From positions 1 through 64,000 of the forward strand of contig NZ_AUAT01000002.1 of NCBI RefSeq assembly GCF_000428865.1: a stretch of DNA of 64,000 bases, read 5' to 3'. Shown here piece by piece: positions 18,132 through 25,390 of this stretch. The notes beneath the pieces are model-generated. The model had not been told where the DNA came from, ran no database searches, and saw only the letters and a list, made by a program, of their open reading frames with translations. This DNA comes from Eremococcus coleocola DSM 15696 (lineage in GTDB: Bacteria; Bacillota; Bacilli; Lactobacillales; Aerococcaceae). The number at the start of each line of letters is the position of its first letter. The stretch's first letter is position 1. Position numbers and translations under genes: made by a program.

Positions 18132-18458
18132 ATGAAAATATATAACGATTTAAAAGAATTAATGTGCGACAATGAAGAGTTAGCTGAAGAATTGTTGAAC
18201 GAGTTTGACAATAATGGATGGGTAGAAAATCAATTGTATTTATATGAAACTGTAGAAGATTTTGCAGAATACGAATTGACAGAAGGTTGGTATACGAATA
18301 TAGGCTTAGGCATGAATCATGATTACAGGGGTGCGCCTAATCCACTAGATTATATTGACTTAACGGCGCTAGGAGAAGCGTTAGTTAAATCATGGGATGT
18401 GTCAAGTCACTACATTAATAAGAAAAAGGTGATTGTTCGAAGTGATTATGGTTGGTAA
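18132..18458 (+). CDS. Small acidic protein linked to ArdA-like genes
   Basis: The 108-aa product starts at ATG after GGGGG, 12 bp behind copy 1. It has an acidic helical N-terminus and a conserved-looking 'HDYRGAPNPLDYIDLTALGEAL...WD' core, a pattern I associate with small proteins of conjugative plasmids and phages near antirestriction genes. Function unknown; its operon position suggests joint action with the ArdA-like proteins. Confidence 0.45.
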   Translation: MKIYNDLKELMCDNEELAEELLNEFDNNGWVENQLYLYETVEDFAEYELTEGWYTNIGLGMNHDYRGAPNPLDYIDLTALGEALVKSWDVSSHYINKKKVIVRSDYGW

Positions 18459-18566
18459 TGATATAACTGGAAAGAAGAAACGGTTTACTCTATGTTTTTA
18501 CCGCTTAATTACTCAAATAAAAATTAGATATTAACAAGAAGATTAGAAAAATAAGAAGGGATAACT

Positions 18567-18803
18567 ATGCAAAAATTACTAAACCAATTTAATAAAATTT
18601 ATGAACAACTTTACAACAACGATTCAAAAAATATCTATACTTGCGGTTATAATGAAGCTGTAACCGCTTTTGATGAAAAAATGAAAGATGATAGCTTTAA
18701 AAAGTTATTAGGTGAATTTATCCTCTTTAGTGGCGATTTTATAATGTCAGACCGTGAAGCAGCGGCTTTCATGTTTGCACTAAGTGACTTAGATATGATA
18801 TAA
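18567..18803 (+). CDS. Small protein of unknown function in ArdA-like cassette
   Basis: This 78-aa protein starts at ATG after AGAAGGG. It is helical with aromatic and acidic residues and has 'SDREAAAFMFALSDLDMI' at the C-terminus. No family recognised. It follows a 108-bp non-coding gap and is followed at 14 bp by ArdA-like copy 2, so it is part of the same plus-strand operon. Confidence 0.4.
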   Translation: MQKLLNQFNKIYEQLYNNDSKNIYTCGYNEAVTAFDEKMKDDSFKKLLGEFILFSGDFIMSDREAAAFMFALSDLDMI

Positions 18804-18817
18804 GGAGGAAAAATAAA

Positions 18818-19324
18818 ATGCAAATTATAATTTGTATTCAGGATAGATTAGATTATAATAAAGGTATTGACTCTAAAGAATGGTTTACATTACCAAGGGA
18901 TCTGGATAGGCTGATACATGTAGCGAATACATGGGAAAAACCTATTGTATATTATAGCGATTATGATTTTATAGGTGAAAATGATATAGATACAGTGATA
19001 AAATTTAGTAAAGATTATTGTAATTATAATTTTAATGACTTTTTAGATTATTATTCTGATAATAATTTAAATGGTGAAATTTATTCCATGTATAGATTTA
19101 ATGAAGTGATGAACGATTTAAACCAACTAACAAATAACTATACCCCCTTAGATATTGTTGACAAAGTTTTAAACGGGGACAGATTTAATTCGGGCCATGA
19201 GTATTTTATGATAGATAGAAATAGAAATATAGTAAGTTTATCAAACGAGGACAGATTAAGACTTGAAGAAATGTATTACAATGAAGCTATAAAAACCGCT
19301 TTTATCAACAGTAGGAGGTATTAA
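18818..19324 (+). CDS. Acidic ArdA-like protein, copy 2
   Basis: The 168-aa product is a diverged paralogue of the protein at 17643-18119. They share the N-terminal 'CIxxxxDYNxGI...WFxLP' pattern, a middle 'DTVIKFSKDYCNYNFNDF'-type segment, 'PLDIVDKVLNGDRFNSGHEYFMID' and the C-terminal 'LEEMYYNEAI'. The ribosome site is AAGGAGG. The shared C-terminal block of ~50 residues is the best-conserved part and differs from classic ArdA, so this may be a new subfamily with an ArdA-type N-terminus. Confidence 0.5.
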   Translation: MQIIICIQDRLDYNKGIDSKEWFTLPRDLDRLIHVANTWEKPIVYYSDYDFIGENDIDTVIKFSKDYCNYNFNDFLDYYSDNNLNGEIYSMYRFNEVMNDLNQLTNNYTPLDIVDKVLNGDRFNSGHEYFMIDRNRNIVSLSNEDRLRLEEMYYNEAIKTAFINSRRY

Positions 19325-19326
19325 CC

Positions 19327-19488
19327 TTGTGCAATGAATTGAATAAAAAAGACTATAAAAAAGATTATAAAAAAGCTATATCTTTACTTAATAAGGTGTT
19401 AATGTTAGACTTGACGCCAATAGATCAAAAAAATCTTATGAAAGTTAAACGGCAATTACTAACGACTTTTAAACAATTAAACAGATAG
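19327..19488 (+). CDS. Very small basic protein at cassette end
   Basis: A 53-codon frame opens with TTG after AGGAGG, 2 bp behind copy 2, and ends just inside a terminator hairpin. The product is Lys-rich (repeated DYKKDYKK near the start) and helical, opposite in charge to the other cassette products. No family recognised. Site, spacing and placement before the terminator favour a real gene. Confidence 0.4.
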   Translation: MCNELNKKDYKKDYKKAISLLNKVLMLDLTPIDQKNLMKVKRQLLTTFKQLNR

Positions 19489-19562
19489 GGCGCACCCTAT
19501 CAGAAAAATAAATAGACTTATGAACCGTATATAAAAGGCGGTTTATAGGTCTATTTTCTTTT
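19484..19562 (+). terminator. Double terminator of the ArdA-like cassette
   Basis: The first hairpin is GATAGGG-CGCA-CCCTATC (19484-19501). The second pairs 19511-19527 with 19539-19555 (17 positions with two non-Watson-Crick) and is followed by TTCTTTT. Together they close the plus-strand operon. Confidence 0.72.
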
Positions 19563-19761
19563 GTATGGATATATCTTAATTGCATTAGTGTACCCTTAAA
19601 CGGGTAAGCAATAGACTTAAATTAAGCGTGATTTTAGGCGCTTAAATGTGTAATGATTAAATACCTTAATTGACAATTCAGAGGCTTTATAGGCTAATTA
19701 TAAGCCTATATGCTTAATCAGGATATAGGGGAACGCCCTTTATAAAAGCCATGCACCTTAT

Positions 19762-20040
19762 TTAAGCTTTTAACCGCCTTTTAAGACGTTTTAAGCTTAA
19801 CCTATATAAATTACCCTACTTTTACATTTAAAAGCCTTGTAGGCCATTTATAAGCTATATATGACCTATTATTGTGATCAACAGTAAACTAATAACAACT
19901 AAGTGACTGAATTTAATGTTATAAAGTTAAATCTCATTTAGTTAAATCATAGACAACTTAAAATTAAGCTTTTAACCGCCTTTTAAGACGTTTTAAGCTT
20001 AACCTATATAAATACCCTACTTTTACATTTAAAAGCCTTG
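19762..20040. repeat. Pair of 77-78-bp direct repeats
   Basis: 19762-19839 and 19964-20040 are identical except for a one-base indel. Each begins with a segment bounded by AAGCTT at both ends and closes with AAAAGCCTTG. No reading frame explains the conservation. Between them lie further TTATAAGC-type words and, just before the first copy, an inverted repeat TATAGGCT/AGCCTATA (19689-19711). Confidence 0.9.
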
Positions 20041-20206
20041 GACAGCGTTTATAAGCGCTTATTGAGTATAAAAAGCTTCAATCTATCAGTAAGGTAACCC
20101 ATACCTTAAGACTCAGAAACTAAAATCACAAGCTAAAATATGACTGTATTATCATAGCTTTCTTGATATATTTATCATTCACTTTTCCATATATTCAAAC
20201 TTTATC

Positions 20207-20400
20207 AGAACAAGAAAAAAGCTACGTTTTCCTAACAGGAAAAACCTCTGTTTTCGGACAGCGGGCCGCCTAGTTCACAATTTGAAAATTTTAAAATTAA
20301 ATCAAAAATTTGTAAAAAATGAATATATCGTTTTTGATAAAAATTAAAACAGCGTTTTTTGCAAATGCCTTACAGGAAACTTTCCTGTTTTCGGACGGTC
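20207..20400. repeat. Two related hairpin elements with CTGTTTTCGGAC
   Basis: Near 20210-20262 and 20372-20400 the same pattern recurs: ACAGGAAA, a few bases, then CTGTTTTCGGAC. In the first copy TTTCCT-AAC-AGGAAA forms a hairpin; in the second AGGAAA-C-TTTCCT does. The spacer is nearly pure A/T. Function unknown; plasmid-like replication control or a processing site is possible. Confidence 0.55.
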
Positions 20401-20610
20401 ATTATATAGACGGTCTTTTTTTTATTTTAAATTGATAATCAGGAAAGTTTTTATAAAAGCAAATTAGTCAATAAACGTGTAAATCTTTCTGACAAACAAT
20501 CAGGGTATATAGCTTGCAAGTGTTGATGGACTCAAATTATCATTGATATTTTGGAAAGCTTTTACCCTATTTTTAAATCAGGATATTATAGACAATCTTA
20601 CAAATTAAAA

Positions 20611-20762
20611 CACACTGACCGTTTACAGATCAGTGTGAAAGGAGGAAAATATGAATACAACTTGAGAAGTTCGATAAGTTATATTTCAGGAAGATATACT
20701 GTATCCTGCAAACCCCAATAGACCATCAAAGTTCTCTGAGAGTTAATATCTAATCTCTCAAC
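20611..20762 (-). ncRNA. Candidate small RNA of about 150 nt
   Basis: An extended -10 box TGTTATAAT reads leftward (20777-20769). The predicted start is followed at once by a hairpin GAGAG/CTCTC (20738-20759), and the transcript would end at a perfect 8-bp hairpin CACACTGA/TCAGTGTG (20611-20637) followed by TTTTAATTT. Just before the terminator the RNA carries TTTTCCTCCTTTC, which could pair with ribosome sites. No -35 box and no reading frame are visible. Confidence 0.45.
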
Positions 20763-20951
20763 AATACTATTATAACACAATTTACCCCCTATTTTACTGC
20801 ACTTTCATTGTATTTTTTAAATTTTTTTATATATTTTTAAACAAATTATACTGTTTTAATATCAACTCACGTTATACAGCATAAAGATATTAGATAATAA
20901 CGTTAATAATATAAACATAACCATCAATTGCCAGTATCCTATATTCATGAT

Positions 20952-21196
20952 GAAACTAATTTTGACATAACCCCACTCAAACTAGATTTGACTCTAGGGG
21001 TATTGAAACGAAAGTTGAGTTCAGGGGTATGTAAAACCAATTTTGAATACAAGGGTATTGAAACGAATTTTGAATACAAGGGTATTGAAACCAATTTTGA
21101 ATACAAGGGTACTCAAACGAAAATTAACCTCAGGGGTGTTGGGGTCTGATTTTATACTCAGGGTATACGAAACAAAATATAATCCCCTGTCACCTC
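20952..21196. repeat. Nine tandem 27-bp iterons
   Basis: Units begin near 20952, 20979, 21006, 21034, 21061, 21088, 21115, 21142 and 21170. The core form is AAAC-N-AATTTTGA, five variable bases, then AGGGGTATTG; three central copies are nearly identical and outer ones degenerate. The array keeps a plus-strand frame open by chance (27 = 9 codons), but no ribosome site exists. It looks like an initiator-binding array. Confidence 0.88.
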
Positions 21197-21346
21197 CCCT
21201 ACTTTCAGAGGTTGTGCGGTATACTTAGGGAGGTGAAACTTTTTAGTTACTTAAATATAAAGACTATATACTTCTTCTCTTAAAAGAAAAATAAATACTT
21301 TAGAGAATAAAAGTAAATAAAGGTATTGTGAAATAAAGTTTTCCGA

Positions 21347-21673
21347 GGTTACAAAAATAAAAATATGTAACCTTTATGTAACCTTTTTTGTAACCTTTAA
21401 AAAGACTATTATATCAATATTTCTAAAGAAAAAATAGTATAAGGTTACATGGTTACATAAAATTTTGAAAGTTCTACGTTTTTTATATTTTTTATATTTT
21501 TAACCCCTGATAGATTTTAATATTTCTCTCATTTTATAAAAAGATAATATTAAAAAATAAAACTTTTTAAAAATCCATGTAACCCATGTAACCTGTAACC
21601 ACACCCTCTGAGCCTTACTCTCCCAAGGGGTATAAGGTTACATTATAGGTTACATGTTTTTAAAAATGTAACC
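21347..21673. other. Probable replication origin: two heptamer clusters around an AT-rich segment
   Basis: GGTTACA or its complement TGTAACC occurs 12 times in 327 bp: six copies at 21347-21457 and six at 21578-21673. Between them is a 120-bp segment of roughly 15% GC. Two short-repeat groups flanking an AT-rich stretch is the known layout of origins used by phage and SaPI-type primase-helicases, and such an enzyme is encoded at 30088-31998. Confidence 0.7.
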
Positions 21674-21944
21674 TCTGCAAACGTTTTCTACACCTAATAC
21701 GTGTATTTTGAACATTAAAATTATCTCATAATTAATGAGGTTTTTCTAATAATTTAACCATGTTTTTCTCATTATTTCAAACTAGAAACAATTTATATAT
21801 TTTATATTTGTTCAAACAAATCTTTCACAAACTTTTCTTCATTCATAACAAATTCTCACTTTACCTTACCCTACTGTGAATGTTAAATCAAGGGTTAAGT
21901 GCATACCATGATTCCTGAGGTGAAGCCAATGAGAAAACAGAGCA

Positions 21945-21976
21945 TAAAAAAAAGAGCCACTCAGAGAAAGTGGCTG
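21945..21976 (-). terminator. Terminator of the early/replication transcript
   Basis: On the minus strand AGCCACT-TTCTCTG-AGTGGCT is followed by CTTTTTTTT. It lies about 210 bp after the HNH gene, the last gene of the leftward early region, and isolates the origin region. Confidence 0.82.
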
Positions 21977-22188
21977 GAAGATAAAAACTCACCTTAAGTA
22001 CATTATACCATATTAATATACTTAAGTGAGTAACCATCAGAAATGATAAGGTAATTATTTTAGGGAATGACAACAAAAAACAAAATTTATGAATAAGAAA
22101 CTTATCTTAAATATATTATATCACACAACTACCAATAAAGCAAGCTATTTTAAACATCCATTGATTAATTTTCCAAACCCATCTAAAA

Positions 22189-22563
22189 CTAACCTTCAGG
22201 ACGCCAACCTCCCATATCCTTACTTGCTGTTTTCCGATTATGGCACGACTCACACAAGCTCTGATGGTTGTTACTATCCCAGAACAATTTCTTGTTCCCT
22301 TTGTGCGGTACGATATGGTCAACAACCGTTGCAACGGTTGTTCTACCGTGTTTCTTGCACTCCTCACACAACGGGTGTGCTGATAGGAACGCTTTCCTAT
22401 AACTTTGCCACTTCCTATCATAACCTCGCCTGTAAGCACTTCCCCTGAAGCGTTCATAATCAAGTTTATATTGACGTGCTTGGTCTTGGTGATCGGGGCA
22501 ATAGGTTTCTTTGGTTAGGTTGGGGCAACCCTGTACAGCGCACTTACGATACCAAATTGACAA
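22189..22563 (-). CDS. HNH endonuclease of the cos-packaging type
   Basis: The 124-aa product has zinc-knuckle cysteines (CAVQGCP...CPDH), 'HPLCEECKKHGR', the HNH core 'ATVVDHIVPHKG...WDSNNHQSLCESCHNRKT' and a short 'MGGWRPEG' tail. These HNH proteins normally sit immediately upstream of terS and act with TerL at cos. Here 5.8 kb of other DNA separates it from terS. The start is TTG with a GAAGAGGTG site. Confidence 0.9.
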   Translation of the reverse strand: MSIWYRKCAVQGCPNLTKETYCPDHQDQARQYKLDYERFRGSAYRRGYDRKWQSYRKAFLSAHPLCEECKKHGRTTVATVVDHIVPHKGNKKLFWDSNNHQSLCESCHNRKTASKDMGGWRPEG

Positions 22564-22783
22564 TGTTAGTTCACCTCTTCCTGATGAAAGGTTAAGGGTG
22601 AGGTTGTCAATCGTTAGGTTGTAGTCAACTTATGCTGATAGAGTACTGATAGCGTACTGACATTACCCTTGACAACCCTAACCTCAATTTCACCTATTGT
22701 TTCATTCGTTCTTTTGCTATATTGAAATATTTTTCATCTAATTCAATCCCGTTGTTGTGTATCGATGTCTGCAGAATAATTGT
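22564..22783. other. Spacer with short repeats between methyltransferase and HNH genes
   Basis: It contains a tandem 11-bp pair TGATAGAGTAC/TGATAGCGTAC (22636-22657) and an inverted relation between GGTTGTCAA and TTGACAACC copies at its two ends. No promoter consensus is clear. The right part holds a methyltransferase relic, listed separately. Confidence 0.4.
22694..22780 (-). pseudogene. C-terminal relic of another DNA methyltransferase
   Basis: Directly after the stop of the N6 methyltransferase, an open frame of 29 codons without a start ends in 'NNGIELDEKYFNIAKERMKQ'. That ending is typical of beta-class N4/N6 DNA methyltransferases (pattern GIE-x-DEKYFNIAKxR). It belongs to neither neighbour, so a second methyltransferase once stood here. 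Confidence 0.6.
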
Positions 22784-23806
22784 TTAATCAACTTTATCAT
22801 TGTCACACCCCGTTCCTTTCACCATAAATAACTTCTCATACTTACCTCCTGAACCTGTTCCACTTTGGAAGGTCGGTCTTGCTTTTTTAAACTCAAAAAC
22901 ACATTCAAATCGATTGTCTGATATTTCATAACTACTTAGTAAAACTATATTATCCTTAGCAGTTTTTACGCACCAATCATAAAAATCAGAGTAATTTAAC
23001 GCCACTTTATAGTTATGCCTTGTGTTCTCATAAGGTGGGTCAAGATAAATTATTTGATTAGTCAGGTCGCTAAAATACTGGTAAGGTTCGGTGGATATGG
23101 ATAGGATCGAATTGCCAAATCTATATGGCCTATTACCAGATGATTCTGTTTGACTTAGTTGCTGTAGCTTTTTCAACTGTTCCAAACGTTCCAACTGTGG
23201 AACCCTTTGTAACTGACCTAAACATTCCAACTGTTGAACCCTTTGTAACTGACCTAAACATTCCAACTGTTGAACCCTTTTAGAGTCCTTGCTCTTGTAA
23301 TCAGCAAATGCCTTTTTATAAGTATAAGTCTGTATATAACCGTTAAAAACATCATGATTGTCTATAATATCTTTAGCTAAATTGTATTTAATATCGCTTA
23401 TAGCTTCGTTGTGAAGATAATTTTTTCTGTTGTTACCAAACGAATTGACAAGTAACTTTAATTCATCATCAATCGTTTTATTTTCCTTATCTCTAAGTTT
23501 AAAAAAATCTTCTCTACTGATAATCAATGTTTTAAGGTATTCCTTGTCGCTATACAGTACCTTGGTAAACATCCCAACCGCTGTAGAGTCTAAATCATTA
23601 TAGTGTACTGGTATCCCATTAATGAGGCACTCTGCTGTAATTGCACCACCGCCACCAAATATGTCATAAACCTTTTTATCCTTTAGATCAAAGTTCTGTT
23701 TTATGACTTCTATAATCTTCTTAGATATTTTCTTTTTACTTCCTTGATATGGTAAGCCCACCGGCTTACCTTTTCTGATTTTCTTTTCATCTAAAATTAA
23801 ATTCAT
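22784..23806 (-). CDS. DNA adenine methyltransferase, D12 class
   Basis: The 340-aa protein transfers methyl groups to adenine N6. The SAM motif is FGGGG (50-54) with the preceding 'LPYQGSKKKISKKI' helix; the catalytic motif is DPPY (256-259). Residues ~178-217 are a run of 12-residue repeats (VQQLECLGQLQR and variants) before DPPY, likely in the target-recognition region. There is no ribosome site next to the ATG; instead a leader with paired palindromes precedes it, like that of the C5 enzyme. No restriction enzyme is adjacent, so it is an orphan, presumably protecting phage DNA. Confidence 0.9.
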   Translation of the reverse strand: MNLILDEKKIRKGKPVGLPYQGSKKKISKKIIEVIKQNFDLKDKKVYDIFGGGGAITAECLINGIPVHYNDLDSTAVGMFTKVLYSDKEYLKTLIISREDFFKLRDKENKTIDDELKLLVNSFGNNRKNYLHNEAISDIKYNLAKDIIDNHDVFNGYIQTYTYKKAFADYKSKDSKRVQQLECLGQLQRVQQLECLGQLQRVPQLERLEQLKKLQQLSQTESSGNRPYRFGNSILSISTEPYQYFSDLTNQIIYLDPPYENTRHNYKVALNYSDFYDWCVKTAKDNIVLLSSYEISDNRFECVFEFKKARPTFQSGTGSGGKYEKLFMVKGTGCDNDKVD

Positions 23807-23811
23807 ATATA

Positions 23812-23862
23812 AAAGGAATAGAAAACTAGTTTTTAAGCGGCCGCAACTGCTCCTACTCCTTT
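23812..23862 (-). promoter_or_regulatory. Two-palindrome leader of the N6 methyltransferase gene
   Basis: In transcript order: AAAGGAGUAG, then a GGAGC motif, the GC palindrome GCGGCCGC, the AT palindrome AAAACTAGTTTT, then CUAUUCCUUU, which can pair with the first element over 10 bp (one G-U). The ATG follows 5 nt later. The only SD-like sequences are thus in or next to the stem. Confidence 0.6.
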
Positions 23863-23988
23863 CTTTTTATTTAAATATCAATCAAAATTTTTAGAAATTT
23901 TATAATACTCTTTAATTAAATTATCCATATCTTGTGTAGAAATTGATAAATATATAATCCAGTAAATTTCATCTCATCCTCGACTAAA

Positions 23989-24081
23989 TTATGGAATAAT
24001 CTTCCACCACCTCAATATAATTTCCACCAAGCTTGTCATTTCACATTGCATGCAATTAGGTTTTGAATATACTTTAATCAT
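23989..24081 (-). pseudogene. Truncated glutaredoxin-like (NrdH) relic
   Basis: A 30-codon frame starts at an ATG overlapping the end of the next gene and encodes 'MIKVYSKPNCMQC', the same redox start as the NrdH-like proteins at 28918 and 26222, then runs into unrelated sequence and stops. The CxxC is intact but the thioredoxin fold is missing. Downstream to 23881 only a startless 31-codon open stretch is seen. Confidence 0.6.
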
Positions 24082-24577
24082 TTACTATCTCCTTCACTCC
24101 AAATAGATATTTCTTTATTCTGTCTACACCGATTTTTTCAACGGCTTCTTTCGCTTTTTCTTCCGTATCAAAATAGTGTGGACCAGGCTTGTCGTTATAA
24201 TAGCGATTCGAATAAAATTCTAAACCATGTTTTCCATTAAGGAAAAACCCCCAATTATCTCCACCCTCTACAAACGGTCTACCCATTTTCTCCAACTCTC
24301 GTAACACTTTTAGACGCTCTACCTCAAATTCCGCTTCTTCTTTAGTTTTGAAAACATTCCCAATTTCAAACATTTCTTTGCCACTCGTTGTGCCAACCCA
24401 AATCGCCCCATATACTTTTCCTGACTCATCTATGTACCAATACTCATCTCCCTCTTTAGGAAATTCCTCCTGTTCATATTTATCCTTTAGCTCTCTAATT
24501 CGCTGTTCATATTTATCCTCTAGCTCTCTAATTCGCTGTTCAAATTCTTCTTTTAGTTTTTGTAATTCTTCGTTCAT
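24074..24577 (-). CDS. Phage protein with N-terminal coiled-coil repeats
   Basis: The 167-aa product is hypothetical. Residues 1-38 form a charged coiled coil built of 11-residue repeats (EQRIRELEDKY and variants), reflected in 33-bp DNA repeats at 24474-24545. The rest is a compact domain with 'YWYIDESGKVYGAIW', 'NVFKTKEEAEFEVERLKVLREL' and 'HYFDTEEKAKEAVEKIG', a composition common in small proteins of Firmicutes phages. It overlaps the upstream gene by 4 nt. Function unknown. Confidence 0.6.
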   Translation of the reverse strand: MNEELQKLKEEFEQRIRELEDKYEQRIRELKDKYEQEEFPKEGDEYWYIDESGKVYGAIWVGTTSGKEMFEIGNVFKTKEEAEFEVERLKVLRELEKMGRPFVEGGDNWGFFLNGKHGLEFYSNRYYNDKPGPHYFDTEEKAKEAVEKIGVDRIKKYLFGVKEIVND

Positions 24578-25119
24578 TTAAATCCTCCGCTTTCATCTTC
24601 AGCTAAGTATTGGTTTCCTACCCAATGTTCATATATATTTCTTACTGCGATTTTAATCTCTGTAGATTGATAAGCATTAAACTTATCTTCAACTTCCATA
24701 AGTTCTAAAGCAATTCTATTTAATTTTTGCAACACTTCTCTTTTAAGTTCATACGGTTCTAATGATTTATTTAATTTCAAGATAGGTTCGGTCATTGTTT
24801 GATGTATCTGTTTCACCTCGTCTTCTTGAGTAACCGTCACTAATTCTATTCTACTATCAATCAAATTTGCTAAGACTAATTCAAGTTCGTCAATGATAAT
24901 GTTTTCTGGTGGTCTGCTTTTCATATTCAAATATTGACTTATTGAAATAGGTTTAGAGATATCGTACCCTAATTGATTAGCTTGATCTTCAACTGTTTCA
25001 GCCATGATTTGATTCTTAGTTACAATAGTTGCACCAGTCTTTGCACTCGCCTTAATAGCTTTAGTTGTTTTTCCTGAACGTCTTGGTGCGTTAATAACTT
25101 TCATTCTTTTTATTCCCAT
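24574..25119 (-). CDS. Phage P-loop NTPase of unknown role
   Basis: The 181-aa protein begins with a Walker A motif (NAPRRSGKTTKAI, ~residues 10-22) and has a Walker B-like 'NIIIDELELVL' near residue 75, so it very likely binds ATP. The last ~80 residues are helical and acidic. It resembles small phage ATPases encoded among replication genes. No helicase or kinase motifs beyond the P-loop are visible. The ATG directly follows the stop of the preceding (broken) gene. Confidence 0.65.
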   Translation of the reverse strand: MGIKRMKVINAPRRSGKTTKAIKASAKTGATIVTKNQIMAETVEDQANQLGYDISKPISISQYLNMKSRPPENIIIDELELVLANLIDSRIELVTVTQEDEVKQIHQTMTEPILKLNKSLEPYELKREVLQKLNRIALELMEVEDKFNAYQSTEIKIAVRNIYEHWVGNQYLAEDESGGFK

Positions 25120-25390
25120 CTACTCCACCTCCAACAACTCATATATGTTATCAGTAGCTTTTTTAAACATTCTCATGTACTGTTTAACGTTTTCACACTC
25201 ATCTAAGTTAATCAATAGGTCTTTGTATAGAATCGCTTTTAAGGCACTTCTCGTGTTTGGATAGTAACCTACTATTTTCCAAGAGGCGCTTTCTTCTTTT
25301 GTTTTAGGATTAACCCCCTGTGTATATTCTTCAAGTACAACATTTATTTTTATCGTGCTGTCTAACCCTTAATGTTTCGGTTATTTTCAT
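25120..25390 (-). pseudogene. Frameshifted small phage gene
   Basis: The ATG at 25390 with a GGTGGAG site opens a frame that stops after 19 codons. From about 25365 a different frame continues for ~80 codons ('STIKINVVLEEYTQGVNPKTKEESASWKIVGYYPNTRSALKAIL...ELLEVE') to a stop at 25120. The second frame has no start of its own and is clearly coding, so a one-base indel near 25365 disrupts the gene. The protein type is a small conserved phage product of unknown function. Confidence 0.6.

Noticed and set aside
20395-20425. GACGGTC...GACGGTC before an eight-T run as a terminator
   Set aside because: The two copies are direct repeats, not inverted, so no stem forms.
20641-20666. Strong SD plus ATG on the plus strand
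   Set aside because: The frame stops after four codons; the SD-like sequence is better explained as part of the opposite-strand RNA.
20928-21149. Open frame encoding NFEYKGIET repeats
   Set aside because: TTG start without a ribosome site; the frame stays open only because the 27-bp iterons are a multiple of three.
22089-22463. Plus- and minus-strand frames over the HNH gene
   Set aside because: Shadows of the HNH frame, which alone has family motifs.
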